A stretch of DNA of 64,000 nucleotides from Persicaria tinctoria (GCA_037127255.1 JBANSL010000004.1:88556627-88620626), one strand, 5' to 3'; positions 26,301 through 37,343 are shown, numbered from the stretch's first letter. Notes: generated by a model not told the origin, from the sequence alone. Numbers and translations are program-made.

Positions 26301-27120
26301 CGACAAGTGGTGTTGTGGAGGTCTTAGCATGGGCCCCATTCGTCTGATTGGCTCAGAGCTGTTCCTATTTCGGGGCTCGGTCAGACCATGAATGGTAGAT
26401 TGGTAGGACTTACAGTATTGTGCTCTGTTATCATTTGGGTATCCCTTTATTTCGGGATGGTCTTCCCTGCTTTGCATGTGGTCGGATTTTTGAGGGTGAT
26501 ATTTTTGGGGATCATGCCGTGTCGTGCTCGAGTTCCATTGGGCTCAAACATCGGCATAATCTTGTGCGTGACACCCTCTTCGACATTTGCTTCCGTGCTG
26601 GGATCCCCTCTGGAAAGGAGGTGGATATTGGTGTTGTTGACGGTCTTAGTGGACCCCTTAGCCCGCTGACATTCTTCTTTACTCTTGGGATCGGGGATGG
26701 GATATGTGTGTGGATATCACTGGTTCCTCCCCCCTCACTCAGACTTGTTTGGCTTCCTTCGCTCCTTGACGATGCACTTGACGCTGCGCGGCGTAAGTTC
26801 ACCAAGTATCGGGATGTGTGCTCTACTGCTGGTTATGGGTTTTTGCCTTTTTCCTTCTCTTCTTTTGGCGAGCTGCATGTGGATGTTGTTGCGCTGCTGG
26901 GACGGATCTGCTCTTTTTCTTTAGCCTTAGATTCTAGTTCTCGTCTAGTTGCTCATATTTTTACCAGAGTTTGTTTTTCCATTGTTAAAGGGGTTGGTGC
27001 GCAACTTGTTTCTCGGTTGTCTGTTAACTTCTTGTAAACATTTGATTGTTTGTTTTCTATACTATTTGGAGTTATTATTAATAATAATAATAATAATAAT
27101 AATGATGATAATAATAATAA
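23328..27120 (+). mobile_element. Near full-length RLE-type (R2-like) non-LTR retrotransposon, inactive
   Basis: A 3.8-kb unit with a GC-rich leader, one main reading frame and a (TAA)n tail (27073-27120, resuming at 30471 after a later insertion). From 23704 the same frame carries an N-terminal zinc-finger-like motif (CFLC...HFKDRH), then after a TAG at 24610-24612 a reverse transcriptase with DFQNAF (motif A), GVQQGDPLGPLLF and YLDDG. A second TAG follows at 25984-25986, and the frame is lost at about 26150. Further on are CFAC...GDHAVSC (a C-C-H-C knuckle, 26468-26527), RHN..RD, GKEVDIG (26609-26629) and, one frame over, PAD (26662-26670) and D-M-C-V-D (26701-26715). These fit a PD-(D/E)XK restriction-like endonuclease. 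The architecture is finger, RT, knuckle, RLE, rather than the L1 type with APE and RNase H. At least two stops and two frameshifts make it dead. Confidence 0.75.
24513..24530 (+). repeat. (G)18 homopolymer inside the retroelement frame
   Basis: Eighteen consecutive G residues lie between the N-terminal region and the RT. At this length the copy number is likely to vary and the translated glycine run is not a reliable part of the protein. Confidence 0.9.
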
Positions 27121-27742
27121 CGGAAATTTCGCAGGGTGACCTTGAGGTATTGCAATTTTCGCGGGGTATACAACATTTTTACATATTTCGTGTGGTACCC
27201 CTTAGGTTTAGGAAAAATTCGCGTCGTGCCCTTACCCACTTATACTTAACAGAATAATTACACTCCGTTTGTTTTTATTTTTTAAAAATGAAAATAGAAG
27301 AAAGAAAGAGAAGAACAGTCCGGTGACTCGGTGAGAGCGAAATCTCAACTGAGAGAAGAAGAGGTGACTCAGGGGAGGTGATTGAGAGATTGAGCAAGCG
27401 ACACTGCCCGGACATGGAGGCCGCCGACCAAGCAAGGACAGGACAAGCGACATCGTAGTCTTGAGGATAGGCGGAGTCGGACCGAATTGAAGAAGGTATC
27501 TGGTTGAAATTTTTGAAAATTAGGGTTTCGAATTTGGGGGTTTCGAAGGGACATGCCCACAACGTTGCTTTCTGCCAACACATTTTGCTTTTCCTAATCT
27601 ATAAATTTGAAGGTGCTGGAAGTTTAATTTGTCTATTTGGGGTTGGAGTTGATACTGTTAATTAGTGAGTTTGTTAAATTTCCCAATTTTATGACTTCTC
27701 GTTTGATTGTTGGAGTGAGTTTTGAAATTGAAGTGTTCGTAG

Positions 27743-28141
27743 GTGGAGGAGAGTTGTAGGTATTTCAGATGGGTGAATGCGTATATATGGGAACTCGTTG
27801 AGGAGCTGAAAGAGCATCCAAAGGTAATTCATATTTCTTTGCTTGTACTTGAATCAGAAGAATGGGATGAATTGCCTGATTTCTTGCCTGAATTGGTCAC
27901 GACTAAGAGTGTTGGTTATAGGGTGAGTTCAATGGATTTATTAGAAACTCCGATTGTACATCAGTTGTTTGTGGATTTGCTTATCAAGGAGATCTGTGTA
28001 GTGATTGAATGCAATGATGTTCCAACTAGCCTACTGAAGCTAAATCTGCCTACTAGGTGTTTGCTGAAATGCCTCTTAGAGATATTAGGATCAAATGGTC
28101 TTCAATTCAGCGAGGGAATACACATAGTCGCCCACTTCTGA
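27743..28141 (+). other. Unrecognised 132-codon frame inside the MULE
   Basis: An open frame of 132 codons with balanced composition (starts MEESCRYFRWVNAYIW) and no domain I recognise. An in-frame 'aaaggtaattc' at about 27821 could be a splice donor, so the open length may be partly accidental. It may be a captured host fragment. Confidence 0.3.
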
Positions 28142-28363
28142 TTATTTTCGATCCTGGTGGAAGTATTAGGATCAAATGGCCTTTTTTTGGAGCTATTTAT
28201 TTGTTCGATCAACATTTGTTTGTATGTGCTCGTTGATTGCTATTGATTTTTTTGTGGAGTTATTGAGTTGTTCCTAGTCGGAAGACAAAGTGTTAAAGTT
28301 TAGTTTGTTCATTGGTAAGAAAAACAGGCTTATTTTTTGTCCAATTGGTCATCAAATGTTTTT

Positions 28364-28433
28364 AGCCTATTAGCTCAAATGGAAGAGCATTGTGCTCATG
28401 CACAAAGATGTGGGTTCGAATCCCATATAGGCT
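28364..28433 (+). tRNA. tRNA-like sequence, CAT in the anticodon loop (copy 1)
   Basis: Seventy nt with a perfect 7-bp acceptor (AGCCTAT/ATAGGCT), D arm GCTC...GAGC, an anticodon arm with TTGTG/CACAA stem and a loop CTCATG of only 6 nt, and a T arm GGGTTCGAATCCC. The short loop and total length make function doubtful. CAT would read Met. A second copy lies inverted at 28856-28925, both within the MULE. Confidence 0.5.
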
Positions 28434-28855
28434 TATTGAATTGTATCTATCAAGAAATGAATAAGCATCTTGTTTTAGATATTTATAAGTTCCTTAGTAC
28501 CAACTGCAGCGTCATATTTGTTTGCCACTGGCTACTGTCATAAATATAAGCAATTGATTAAATTTTGGCTAAAATAGGGTGCTACTTTCATGGTTGTTGT
28601 GATAACAGACTAGAAAGAGATGATTTTTCGAGAAGATATGCTGTCATACATGGCATTTTAAATTCTTCTAGACTAAAATTCTTACCAAAATTCAATATTT
28701 TTAGGTCTTGAGTTAGAATATTTTTGCATGAGAACAAAAGCACTTGATCATAAAAAGTAAAATGATGATATAGTAGGTTATGTTCATGAACGACAAATCG
28801 AGTTGAAAATTCTACTTTGAATAAAAGTGAAGGTTTGATCAAGACAAATCAAATT

Positions 28856-28925
28856 AGCCTATGCGGGATTTGAACTCGCGTCTTTGTGCATGAGCACATT
28901 GCTCTACCATTTGAGCTAATAGGCC
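28856..28925 (-). tRNA. tRNA-like sequence, inverted copy 2
   Basis: The minus-strand copy of the sequence at 28364: acceptor GGCCTAT/ATAGGCT (one G-T pair), D arm GCTC...GAGC, the same short CTCATG loop, and a T arm with B-box-like GAGTTCAAATCCC carrying one mismatch. The two copies face each other about 420 bp apart. Likely a tRNA pseudogene or a structural part of the element. Confidence 0.45.
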
Positions 28926-30470
28926 TAAAATTTATCATATACAATCAAAATATACATAAAAATAAGATAACCTACGAAAACATGACAAACACTACCGAAC
29001 CATTAAAAAACGGAACACAAGAGGCCAAAATAAACAAAACCGACATCGATAGAAAATAGGTATACAATTTTGCGAATCGGGGCAACAGATTCTTCAGAAC
29101 AGGGTCAGGTTTGAGCAATTCATAGGGTAGCCTTCCATGAACAAAGCTGTAGAACAATGAACCCACTAAATCAATAACTCAGTCTCCTGAACTTGTACAG
29201 ATTGTTAGAACAACAGTTGATTTTACTACTTCGACAAACAATCCCAAATTTTCAGAAAATGCAAGTTGGAGGTGGAGTTTGATTTGAGTTCAAGGTCTTA
29301 CTTTCAAACCAGCCATGGTTGTACCATAATACTTGTAAAGTAGAAAGCACACATCAGCAACATTAGTTTGATCTACTCCAAGCTTTTGAACCATATATTC
29401 TAAGCAACAAGAAATTGCACAGAAAAAGCCCACTCAATTGTGAGAATCCAAGAATTCATTCAAACATGACGAGATTTATGAGCACTGATGATATTAAATT
29501 ATTAATCATTGCTCGCCTATGTTATTGGAGAAATGTTTAGCTATGCCAGAACTTAGAGGATAGAGCCTATCATCCAAATCTATGCAATTGAAAGATGAAA
29601 TTCATTCAACTGCTAGTAATCAAAGATGAAGGGTGTATGCATCAAAGCACTAAAGCAAAAATTAATCTATTATACCAAAAATAAGACAGTCATATTTGGC
29701 CCTAGAAGCTTGCTGAAAGAGGTGATTTTTCGAGAAGAGACAATCAAATTTATGTAGCAGACAATCAAATTCATACATAATACACAACCAAATTCAATCA
29801 TTCACCTTCAATCTATAATCACCCCATAATTCGAAACCCCTTATTCGAAACTACAATAGCACCTCCAATGAAGAATCAAATTCGAAACCCCATAATTCGA
29901 AACCCTTATCAACCATCCTATGAAGAATCAAATTGAACCCTAGATTAATAGAAAACGAAATCAATCATTCACAATTCGAATCATCCTATCAACCACATTG
30001 AAAACGAAATAAGCATGTTTTTGTTGGAATCAATTTCGAACCCTAGAGTAGGCAAACATTCACTATTCGAATCATTAACCATAATCCCTAAATCCCCAAA
30101 CCCTAGATTATTGAGAGATACTAACCTTCACCTTTGGCACCAACTGAGCTCGATCCACCGGCGACAATCTTGTCAGCGTTTGTTCTTTAACCTTCGTCTT
30201 CTCTCTCTCCCCCTGCCTTTCTTCGACCTTCGTCTTCTCTTTCCCTCTCACGACCTGCCTCGTTCGCCCTTCATCTTCTCTTTCGAGCTTTCTTTTTCTT
30301 TTGTTTTTTTAATTTCAAAAGTAACGGAGTCCAAATCCTCTGTTAAGTTTAACCACCGAGGGCACGAGGCGAAATCTATCAAAAACTCAGGGGCACCACA
30401 CGAAATATGTAAAAGAGTTGTATACCCCGCGAAAATTGCAATACCTCAAGGGCACCCCGCGAAATTTCCC

Positions 30471-30512
30471 TAATAATAATAATAATAATAATTATTATTA
30501 TTATTATTATTA
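30471..30512. repeat. (TAA)n/(ATT)n microsatellite, split tail of the RLE retroelement
   Basis: TAA repeats resume here directly after the MULE right end, matching the tract at 27073-27120 to the left of the MULE. This is the expected result of insertion into a pre-existing (TAA)n tail. Confidence 0.75.
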
Positions 30513-31589
30513 TATAAAATACGTGTATATATACTTTGTATATACTTTACAGTGTATGTATACCAATTACAGTGTATATATATGGTATACCTTGAATATA
30601 TACGGAGTATACACTTTGTATAATGTATATACTGTGTGTGTATATACACACTGTAAAAGTGTGCATATAAATGGAAATGACTCAAACATATCAAACATTA
30701 TATCTATCTATACAACTACTTAATTTCGTATACTTTCCGCTGACGTGGCGCGCTCTCCTTATTTCACTACCTTCTGACCAATCATATTCTTTCTTTTTGT
30801 TTCTTTTTTTTTATTTGCTTTCAATTTTCTCCCCCTTCTTCACAATTGGGAAAGAACGCTTTGCTAGGGTCTTTATCCCGTCATCCGCCTCATTCATCAC
30901 TTCCCTCCTCCTACCTCTGGCAATTTCGATTCCACATCAATCCTCCGACGATTTGAGCTCTTCCTCCTTCCTCCTCTGCCGAGGTTCCACCAGAGGTTCG
31001 TTCCTCTTCCTCCGCCGACTTCGATATTGGCTCGGATTCACTGTAAAGGCTCAAATTTCCTCCCACTATTTTTCTAAATCCTCCGACGATTTGCCCTTAT
31101 ACAGAGAGAGGATTTCGCTGACGAGATCAAGGATAAAGGATCCCGCCTATGATGTCGATCGCTTCAACTGATGTCCTCGATTGCTTCAAGGGTCACAAAT
31201 CACGCCGAAGTCGTCGATTGTTTCAACCACTTTCAGTTTCATCCTTTTCCTCGAATGTCGTCTGATTCACACTCCTATGGATTTCGCCGATCTCGCTGCC
31301 TCCGGATTGCTTCAACCGTGGCCTGAAAATTAGATATATTGCTAATTTCTCTATTTTCCTTTCCCTTTAATTTTCAGCCGAATAAGTTATCACTTCTGGT
31401 TTCATCATTTTCCTCTAATGTCTTCTGATGTTCATTCGAATAGGTTAATTTCTTTTTCTTTGGTTCGATCTTGAATTTTTTAGGGTTTCACATTCTATTT
31501 GCTTCCAGTTTCGCTTTGATTGAGTGTCGGTGTTTGAGTTTTTGTTTTGATAGTGTTGACAGTTGCGGAGATCGTTGCTTCGATCTACG

Positions 31590-31678
31590 ATGTCAACCCC
31601 AAGATACCATGGATCATGTCGAGCAGAGTTTAGTGATTCGGCTGTTGATCGGTTTGTTGATCACGAGGCCCAGTTTAG
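31590..31678 (+). other. Exon-like segment inside the putative Helitron
   Basis: An ATG opens 29 codons of protein-like sequence (MSTPRYHGSCRAEFSDSAVD...) ending at a strong GTAAGTT donor. No downstream exon was recognised. Possible captured fragment or first exon of an unknown gene. Confidence 0.3.
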
Positions 31679-33093
31679 GTAAGTTTCTTCCCCAATCCCG
31701 ATTTCTAGGTTTTTTTAGTTTAGTGAATCTTGATACATTTGGGGATTTTTAGCTTGAATTTAGAATTCAATCGTGAGGAATTTATGCCTAGCATGATAAT
31801 TCAATGACTATTTTGAGGAGAGAGTTCAATTTTGGCTTTGAGGTTTATAATGCCCGAGAACATACGAAAAACAAAACCTTTTACGGAACTCATGCTTGAA
31901 TGCTGAAGATTTTTGACTGATAGGCTTTCATGCATTTTATTGTTCAAATTAGAATAGTATGTTGCTTGAATACAATCCTCGGTATCAAGCAGTTGTAATG
32001 ATAGTGGTAGTTAATATGCAGTTTTCATTAATACTTGCTGATTGGAGCAATGTATCCAGATATCCAATGTGCATAGAAGCTTAAGAAGGCCTGATGCGCC
32101 TCTTAGCAAGCCTGTCCCATAGCCGGTGGCATAGCTGTATTTGATGAATCAAAATATATGAGATGTATGTGACTGTATTACGGCTTTTTTTATGTGCAAA
32201 TTATGTATGAGTTCTGACAGCAGCAGCAACATCAGTGCTCATATCAGCAAAGTGAGGATACATGACAAGGTATGTAATGAGATTCTTGTAGCTATAAGTT
32301 GTTTCTTTTGCATAGCATGAGATGCTGCAAAAAGTTTAATGCTATAGGTGGTGATGCTTATCTCCCAGCATTATTAATTTACCCCAAGAATTACAAAGTT
32401 AAAAGAAATGCTAGGGAATAGAGAAAGTATAACACTAGCATGCTTTTATCTTTTTGTTATTTCCATTCATTATCCGATCCAGCATGGAGAAATCAGTTTT
32501 GCATTGATTATTTTCACAAGTAAATGCAGTAGACCAACTATAGCATATGCAATAGAACTCAAATCAAATACTTATGATTTACATCTTTTTATGAACTTGC
32601 ATATCATCAGAACTTGAACTTCAATAACTACAAACATCTATTACCTTCCCCACCCTACAAAGTTTGCTTTCTACTCTATTTATTGACAGAAATGCTTTAC
32701 TGATTTATGTCTTTATTGGTGGATCATGATTTCCTACTGGGTTGGGTCCGGACAAGACTTTGTGGACTCCTTTCTTCTCAATCTGCCATGTTGTGAGACT
32801 TGATTAGAACTAGAACTGGAACAAACTAAGGTTTCTGTTCAATACTGCATCAATTATTTAATATTAGCAAGGAAAAGAGTTTTGTTCTTTGGCATTCACC
32901 CCTGAAGTCAACAACAAGTAGCAAAAAAACGAGAAGGTCAAGTTCATGGTAAGCAGTTCATTTGAGAGGCTAATAATAACTAGGAACTCTCTGTTTTTTT
33001 TATAAAAAAAAAATATTAGTAAAATTTCATGAAAAGCAAAACTTGTGATCAATGTTCTTATCATAGTTTGCATTTCACTGTACTTGTGCATAC

Positions 33094-33145
33094 CTGATCT
33101 TTCAGCTTCAACCTTTAGGACATACTCATGGTTTAGCAGCTCCAC
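33094..33145 (-). other. Exon-like segment on the minus strand
   Basis: A 52-nt stretch between a CCTACAG acceptor and a GTATGC donor encodes VELLNHEYVLKVEAERS. It is short and unidentified, but both splice sites and the reading frame are good. Its strand is opposite to the exon-like piece at 31590. Confidence 0.3.
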
Positions 33146-33461
33146 CTGTAGGAGGAATGTTGTTAGTATTAGAAGCCGCCATCTATCCATTCCTTCACAA
33201 GGTTGGTTGAGATTAAAACAAATGGACATTTTGGAAGAACATAAGGCAGCAGCTCCACTAATTTTGTTTATACCTAGGTTGTACGAGTATCGGAACAAAA
33301 TGCCAGGATTTATATTTTTATGGACTATTGTTGTATTTTACATATATGTTGCCCTTTGTCAATAAAAAAACATAATATAACTATTACTTACCACTTCTGA
33401 TCAGTTTCATTGATTCTTTTCCATCGCAACCGCGCCATGGCGCGGGTATATATATATATTA

Positions 33462-33939
33462 CTCCCTCCGTCCAAAAATACATGGACTTTTAATATTCAT
33501 GCACGTCTTTTTATGAGCTAAAAATTATACTCCCTCCGTTAATTAAAACTTGACGTTTTACTATTCACGCACGCATTTTTAGGTGTTAAAAACTATATAA
33601 AATATTAACTTTTTTAATAATTTTTTTAAATAATATCATACTTATTACTATTAAGTATGAATTTATAAAAACAAATTTAAAAAAAAGTTAATATTTTATA
33701 TAGTTTTTATCGTTCTAAAAAAGCGTGCATGAATAGTAAACGACAAGTTTTAATTAACAGAGGGAGTATAAAATATTAACTTTTTTTATTAATTTTTTTT
33801 AATAATTACAAACTTATTATCAATAAGTTTGTAATTATTAAAAAAAATTAATAAAAAGTTAATATTTTATATAGTTTTTACCTCCTTAAAAAAACGTGCG
33901 TGAATAGTAAAGCGCCCGTGTATTTTTGGACGGAGGCAG
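33462..33939. mobile_element. Stowaway-like MITE (outer) carrying a nested Stowaway
   Basis: CTCCCTCCGTCCAAAAATAC at the left and its near-complement ending CGGAGGCAG at the right, flanked by TA at 33460-33461 and 33940-33941. A second, complete element (33530-33766) lies inside it. Confidence 0.85.
33530..33766. mobile_element. Stowaway-like MITE (inner, 237 bp)
   Basis: CTCCCTCCGTTAATTAAAAC at the left, and the complement ending in AACAGAGGGAG at the right, with TA on both sides (33528-33529, 33767-33768). It is almost identical along its length to the 237-bp element at 58354-58590, so both belong to one recently active subfamily. Confidence 0.85.
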
Positions 33940-33998
33940 TATGTCTTTAAAAACCGCAAAATATTTAGGAATTTTATAATTTTTTTATAATGTTTTTT

Positions 33999-34965
33999 GG
34001 CGAAACTAATTAAAATAACCCGACCTTTAAGGGTGTGTTAAAAATATATCCCAACCTTTCAAAGTGTAAGATAAATATCCCGACCTTTAAAGGGGTGTTA
34101 AAAATATATCTCAACCTTTCAAATGTAATATAAATATCTCGACCTTTATAGGTAATGTTAAAATAATATCTCAAAAAAATTTGTTAAAAAAGAAAACTAA
34201 CAGGACATGCATATATGACAAAAAAATTAATAAAAAAAACTTTAAAAAATCTATATAAAAAATTATAGATTTACATATCTTTCATCTTTTATATTTTATA
34301 CACACTATTTTCTTATAACTCTATATTAAAAACCTTGTTTTATTAAACCACTTTTCTTTTCTTTTTTTTTATCAAGGGAAAGAAATAAATTAATAAAATA
34401 TAAATATATAAAAAAATGATATATTTACAAGTGTTTAATATTTCATTTAGATTATTTTTATATTTGAGGGATAACACCCATATTCGTATAATGGACCATT
34501 TAACTAATTTCGCATTTTTGATGAAAATTTAAAATAGAAAGAAGAATAGTTAGAATTTTAGTAAATAAATTATGTAAAAAAAAATGGAAGAATTGAACAA
34601 AGAATATGGCCTGTAAAATTGAAATATAAATAAAGTGTCTTGAATTTTTTTTTAAAAAATAATAAATGAAAAAACTTGTTTTCTTAAACCCTTCTATTAA
34701 TTTTTTATATATTTTTTAAAATTTTTATTTATTATTAATTTAGGTTGCCACATATGTATGCCATGTTAGTTTTTTTTGGTAGAGAATTATTTTATATATT
34801 ATTTGAACATCACTTATAAAGGTTGATATATTTATCTTATATTTGAAAGGTAAGGATATATTTTTAATATATTCTTAAAGGTCGGGATATTTATCTTACA
34901 TTTGAAAGATTGAGATATATTTTTAACACACCCTTGAAGATCGGGTTATTTTAATTAGTTTCGCC
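33999..34965. mobile_element. Non-autonomous MULE with 9-bp target duplication
   Basis: A 967-bp element whose ends are inverted over roughly 100-150 bp, beginning GGCGAAACTAATTAAAATAA. Direct 9-bp duplications ATGTTTTTT flank it at 33990-33998 and 34966-34974. The interior is AT-rich and non-coding. Confidence 0.85.
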
Positions 34966-34979
34966 ATGTTTTTTTATTT

Positions 34980-35135
34980 GAAGGACAAGGCATGTCCCGT
35001 TCCGGTCCCGTCCCGTCCCGTGAGAGATAAGGCCCGCATGAGATTGGAAAAAAAGTAGTGAATCTCGTCCCGTAAAAAATACGCGGGACGGGACGTGGGA
35101 CGACCCCTATCCCGACCCGTCCCACGCCCACCCCT
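34980..35135. mobile_element. hAT-like remnant (CCGTCCC-rich)
   Basis: A stretch dominated by cccgtcccgtcccg words and ending CCCACCCCTA, which on the other strand is TAGGGGTGGG, a usual hAT terminus. The matching left end is not clear. Confidence 0.4.
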
Positions 35136-35261
35136 AAGAATTTGTTTAAGTTTTGAAATGAAAAATTATGCCCAGACACCATTTTCTATTGATTTAGCCT
35201 TGAAATTCAATTGTTTCTATTAGCTATGCATCTTCAATAATCTAGGATATTTTCCTTACTT

Positions 35262-35566
35262 TTACCCCCCGTTTGTTTTTTGGTAGGGAAAAGTAATGAT
35301 TACCCTTATGAATGTAGTCCATATTTAAGTTAGGATACATTGATCATTATTCTAAGCATTCTCCTTCTTCTATCATTTTTCATACAAATGCGATACCCTT
35401 CTATTCCCTAATTTGAAGGAGGGTAACTAATACCTCTAGGATGGGCTAATAATCTCCCCCATCCTCTCCTCCAAGCTCACAAAAAATGATAATCATATAC
35501 GTAGTATATTTTATGTCTAAAATTTAATACCTTACCTTTCCATTCCCTAGTTATCTAAACAAACGA
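35262..35566. mobile_element. Possible Tourist-like MITE
   Basis: CGTTTGTTTTTTGGTAGGG at the left and CCCTAG...AAACAAACG at the right are imperfect inverted ends. The flanks do not give a clean target duplication. Confidence 0.35.
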
Positions 35567-36184
35567 TATGGTTTAATCACCGTCATTTTCTATTGATTTA
35601 GGCTGATGTTTTTCCTACTTTGCTAGCTACTTGTAAACCTAGATTAGTGTAACCTATTAATGTAATTTATTGAAACCTTAATAACCTATACTATTGTAGT
35701 CTTACGTTAGTCTAACCTAGATTAAATCAATTTAAAGGACAGATGTTAAAAACTATTGTAATCTAGCTAGTGTACTAATCTATATATTGAAACCTTAATT
35801 ACCATATATTAAAACCTTAATTACAATTTTTTAAATATAACCCTATATGTATATTGTAGTTAATTTCTTGTAATCGTCTTTAATGATTGTAACTATAATT
35901 GTAATCAACAGAATTGAATTATTATAAACTAAGTCGTTGTAATCAACAGAATTAAATTATTATAAACTAATTCATTGTAGTTGATTTGATTCTGGTAAGT
36001 AATTATTTTTGTACCTCAAATTATTGTAACGTGATATGTGAGATGAACTCATGGGTGCCATTGCTGATGGTGTATAAACAACCCATTTTTGTTAAACGTG
36101 GCTTCACTATTCGATCTGACAGTTCAATCAACAGTGTGGAAATAACCAGGAATTGTATAGTGAAAACTACATGGCTTACATGCT

Positions 36185-36418
36185 TATTACATGGGTTTTT
36201 ATGGGTTTTTAGTTTTCGGTACGCTTTTTAATGAGTGAAAAACTATATGAAATATTATTTTTTTAATTAATTTTTTTTATATAATTTGATACTTATGAAA
36301 GTAATAAGTATCAAATGATATAAAAAATTTGATTAAAAAAATAATATTTCATAGAGTTTTTCGCTCCTTAAAAAACGTGTCAAAAAGAAAAAGCTCATGT
36401 ATTATGGAACGGAGGTAG
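36185..36418. mobile_element. Degenerate Stowaway-like MITE
   Basis: The right end reads ...GAACGGAGGTAG before TA and the internal inverted halves (actatatgaaatattatttt / aataatatttcatagagttt) align. The left terminus has decayed. Confidence 0.6.
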
Positions 36419-36688
36419 TATAATCGATAGAACAACTCGTGGTAGAAATCACATGGAAATAAAAAAATAAAAATCTAACCTCGGATACTTTTCACTATAC
36501 AAAACTAATTATCCGATGCTCCCCGAATAGGTTGGCACGATCTTTTAGCAAAGGGTCCCCCGAAAAGGTTGGCACGGCCCGGAACACATGGGTCAAAAGT
36601 GTGACAGTTGTCTATGCGGACCATAAGTCGTCGATTCGAACTCCGGGTGGCTCTCTTTATTTACCAATGGACATAAAAAAAGCCTATA

Positions 36689-36893
36689 CTCCCTCCATTC
36701 GGCAAAACTTGATGTTTTACTATTCACGTACGTTTTTTTATGAGATAAAAACTATATAAAATATCTAGTTTTTTTTAACAATTTCGTAGTTATTATTAAT
36801 AAGTAAAAGCTTGTTAATTTTTTTTTTTAAAAATGAATATTTTATATAATTTTTATCTTTCTTTTTAAACGACAAGTTTTACCGAACGGAGGG
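36689..36893. mobile_element. Stowaway-like MITE
   Basis: CTCCCTCCATTCGG at the left, CCGAACGGAGGG at the right, TA on both sides. The paralogous block at 49250-49275 shows the empty target (aaaaaagccta followed by tagttagctactttg), which confirms the boundaries. Confidence 0.85.
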
Positions 36894-37077
36894 TAGGTAG
36901 TACTTTGTGTGATGTCACCCTATGGCCGCACCTACGTTGAACATTACAAGTATTCCGTACACCTACGTTGAATATTTAGTACTCCGTACTCCGTAGTAAA
37001 AGGGGAACTACGTATTCCGTATTTTTGTCTGGTCAGCAAATTGAAAAATTGTTGATGCGTATATATATTTTATTTTT

Positions 37078-37343
37078 TTTGATTAGGTAAGAATTCGAAG
37101 GTCAGACAGGCCTGACTCATCGAGAGGCCGACCGAAGTCGGCAGACGGCGAACCGTCTAACAGAGCAACATACAAACAGAAATACAAATAACAAGCGCAG
37201 TGAACCAAACAGTAATAAACTCTACTACAAACGCTCCAAGAAGACCAAACACCCGAAAAGCTGAGGAAGTCACCGAAGAACGCAGCCAAGCACCACCGAA
37301 CAGTAGCACCGCGGGCCAGTAGTACAGCAGGACTCTAACATGC
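37078..37343 (-). mobile_element. Non-LTR family A copy, 5'-truncated
   Basis: Begins on the plus strand with a T run and gattaggtaagaattcgaag, then the gagaggccgac...gtcggcagacgg core, and stops at cagcaggactctaacatg. Read on the minus strand it is a poly(A)-tailed, 5'-truncated copy. It directly abuts the LINE fragment at 37344. Confidence 0.75.

Larger units (their letters stand above)
27121..30470. mobile_element. Mutator-like element with ~150-bp terminal inverted repeats
   Basis: The left end (27121-27270) and the reverse complement of the right end (30321-30470) align over about 150 bp, both beginning with (G/C)GGAAATTTCGC and containing TTGAGGTATTGCAATTTTCG. Nine bases on each side (taataataa) match, as expected for a MULE target duplication, but the target is a (TAA)n tract so that evidence is weak. 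No transposase is visible. The interior has exon-like stretches (27743-28141, unrecognised) and two inverted tRNA-like sequences. It is a non-autonomous, possibly gene-carrying, MULE. Confidence 0.75.
30707..33461 (+). mobile_element. Probable non-autonomous Helitron
   Basis: The left end reads TCTATACAACTACTTAA, followed within 50 bp by GACGTGGCGCGCTCTCC, a pattern familiar from plant Helitron 5' ends. The right end carries a perfect 16-bp palindrome, CCGCGCCATGGCGCGG (33430-33445), followed by GTATATATA, like the 3' hairpin of Helitrons. The terminal CTRR is not recognisable, and a Stowaway element is inserted exactly there. There is no Rep/helicase. Exon-like pieces inside (31590-31678 plus, 33094-33145 minus) may be captured gene fragments. 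Confidence 0.5.

Noticed and set aside
30418..30723. Frames across the (TAA)n and TATA-rich tract
   Set aside because: Asn/Tyr repeats from microsatellites.
36530..36660. tRNA-like GATTCGAACTCC segment with two gttggcacg words
   Set aside because: No acceptor or anticodon arms; too weak to call.
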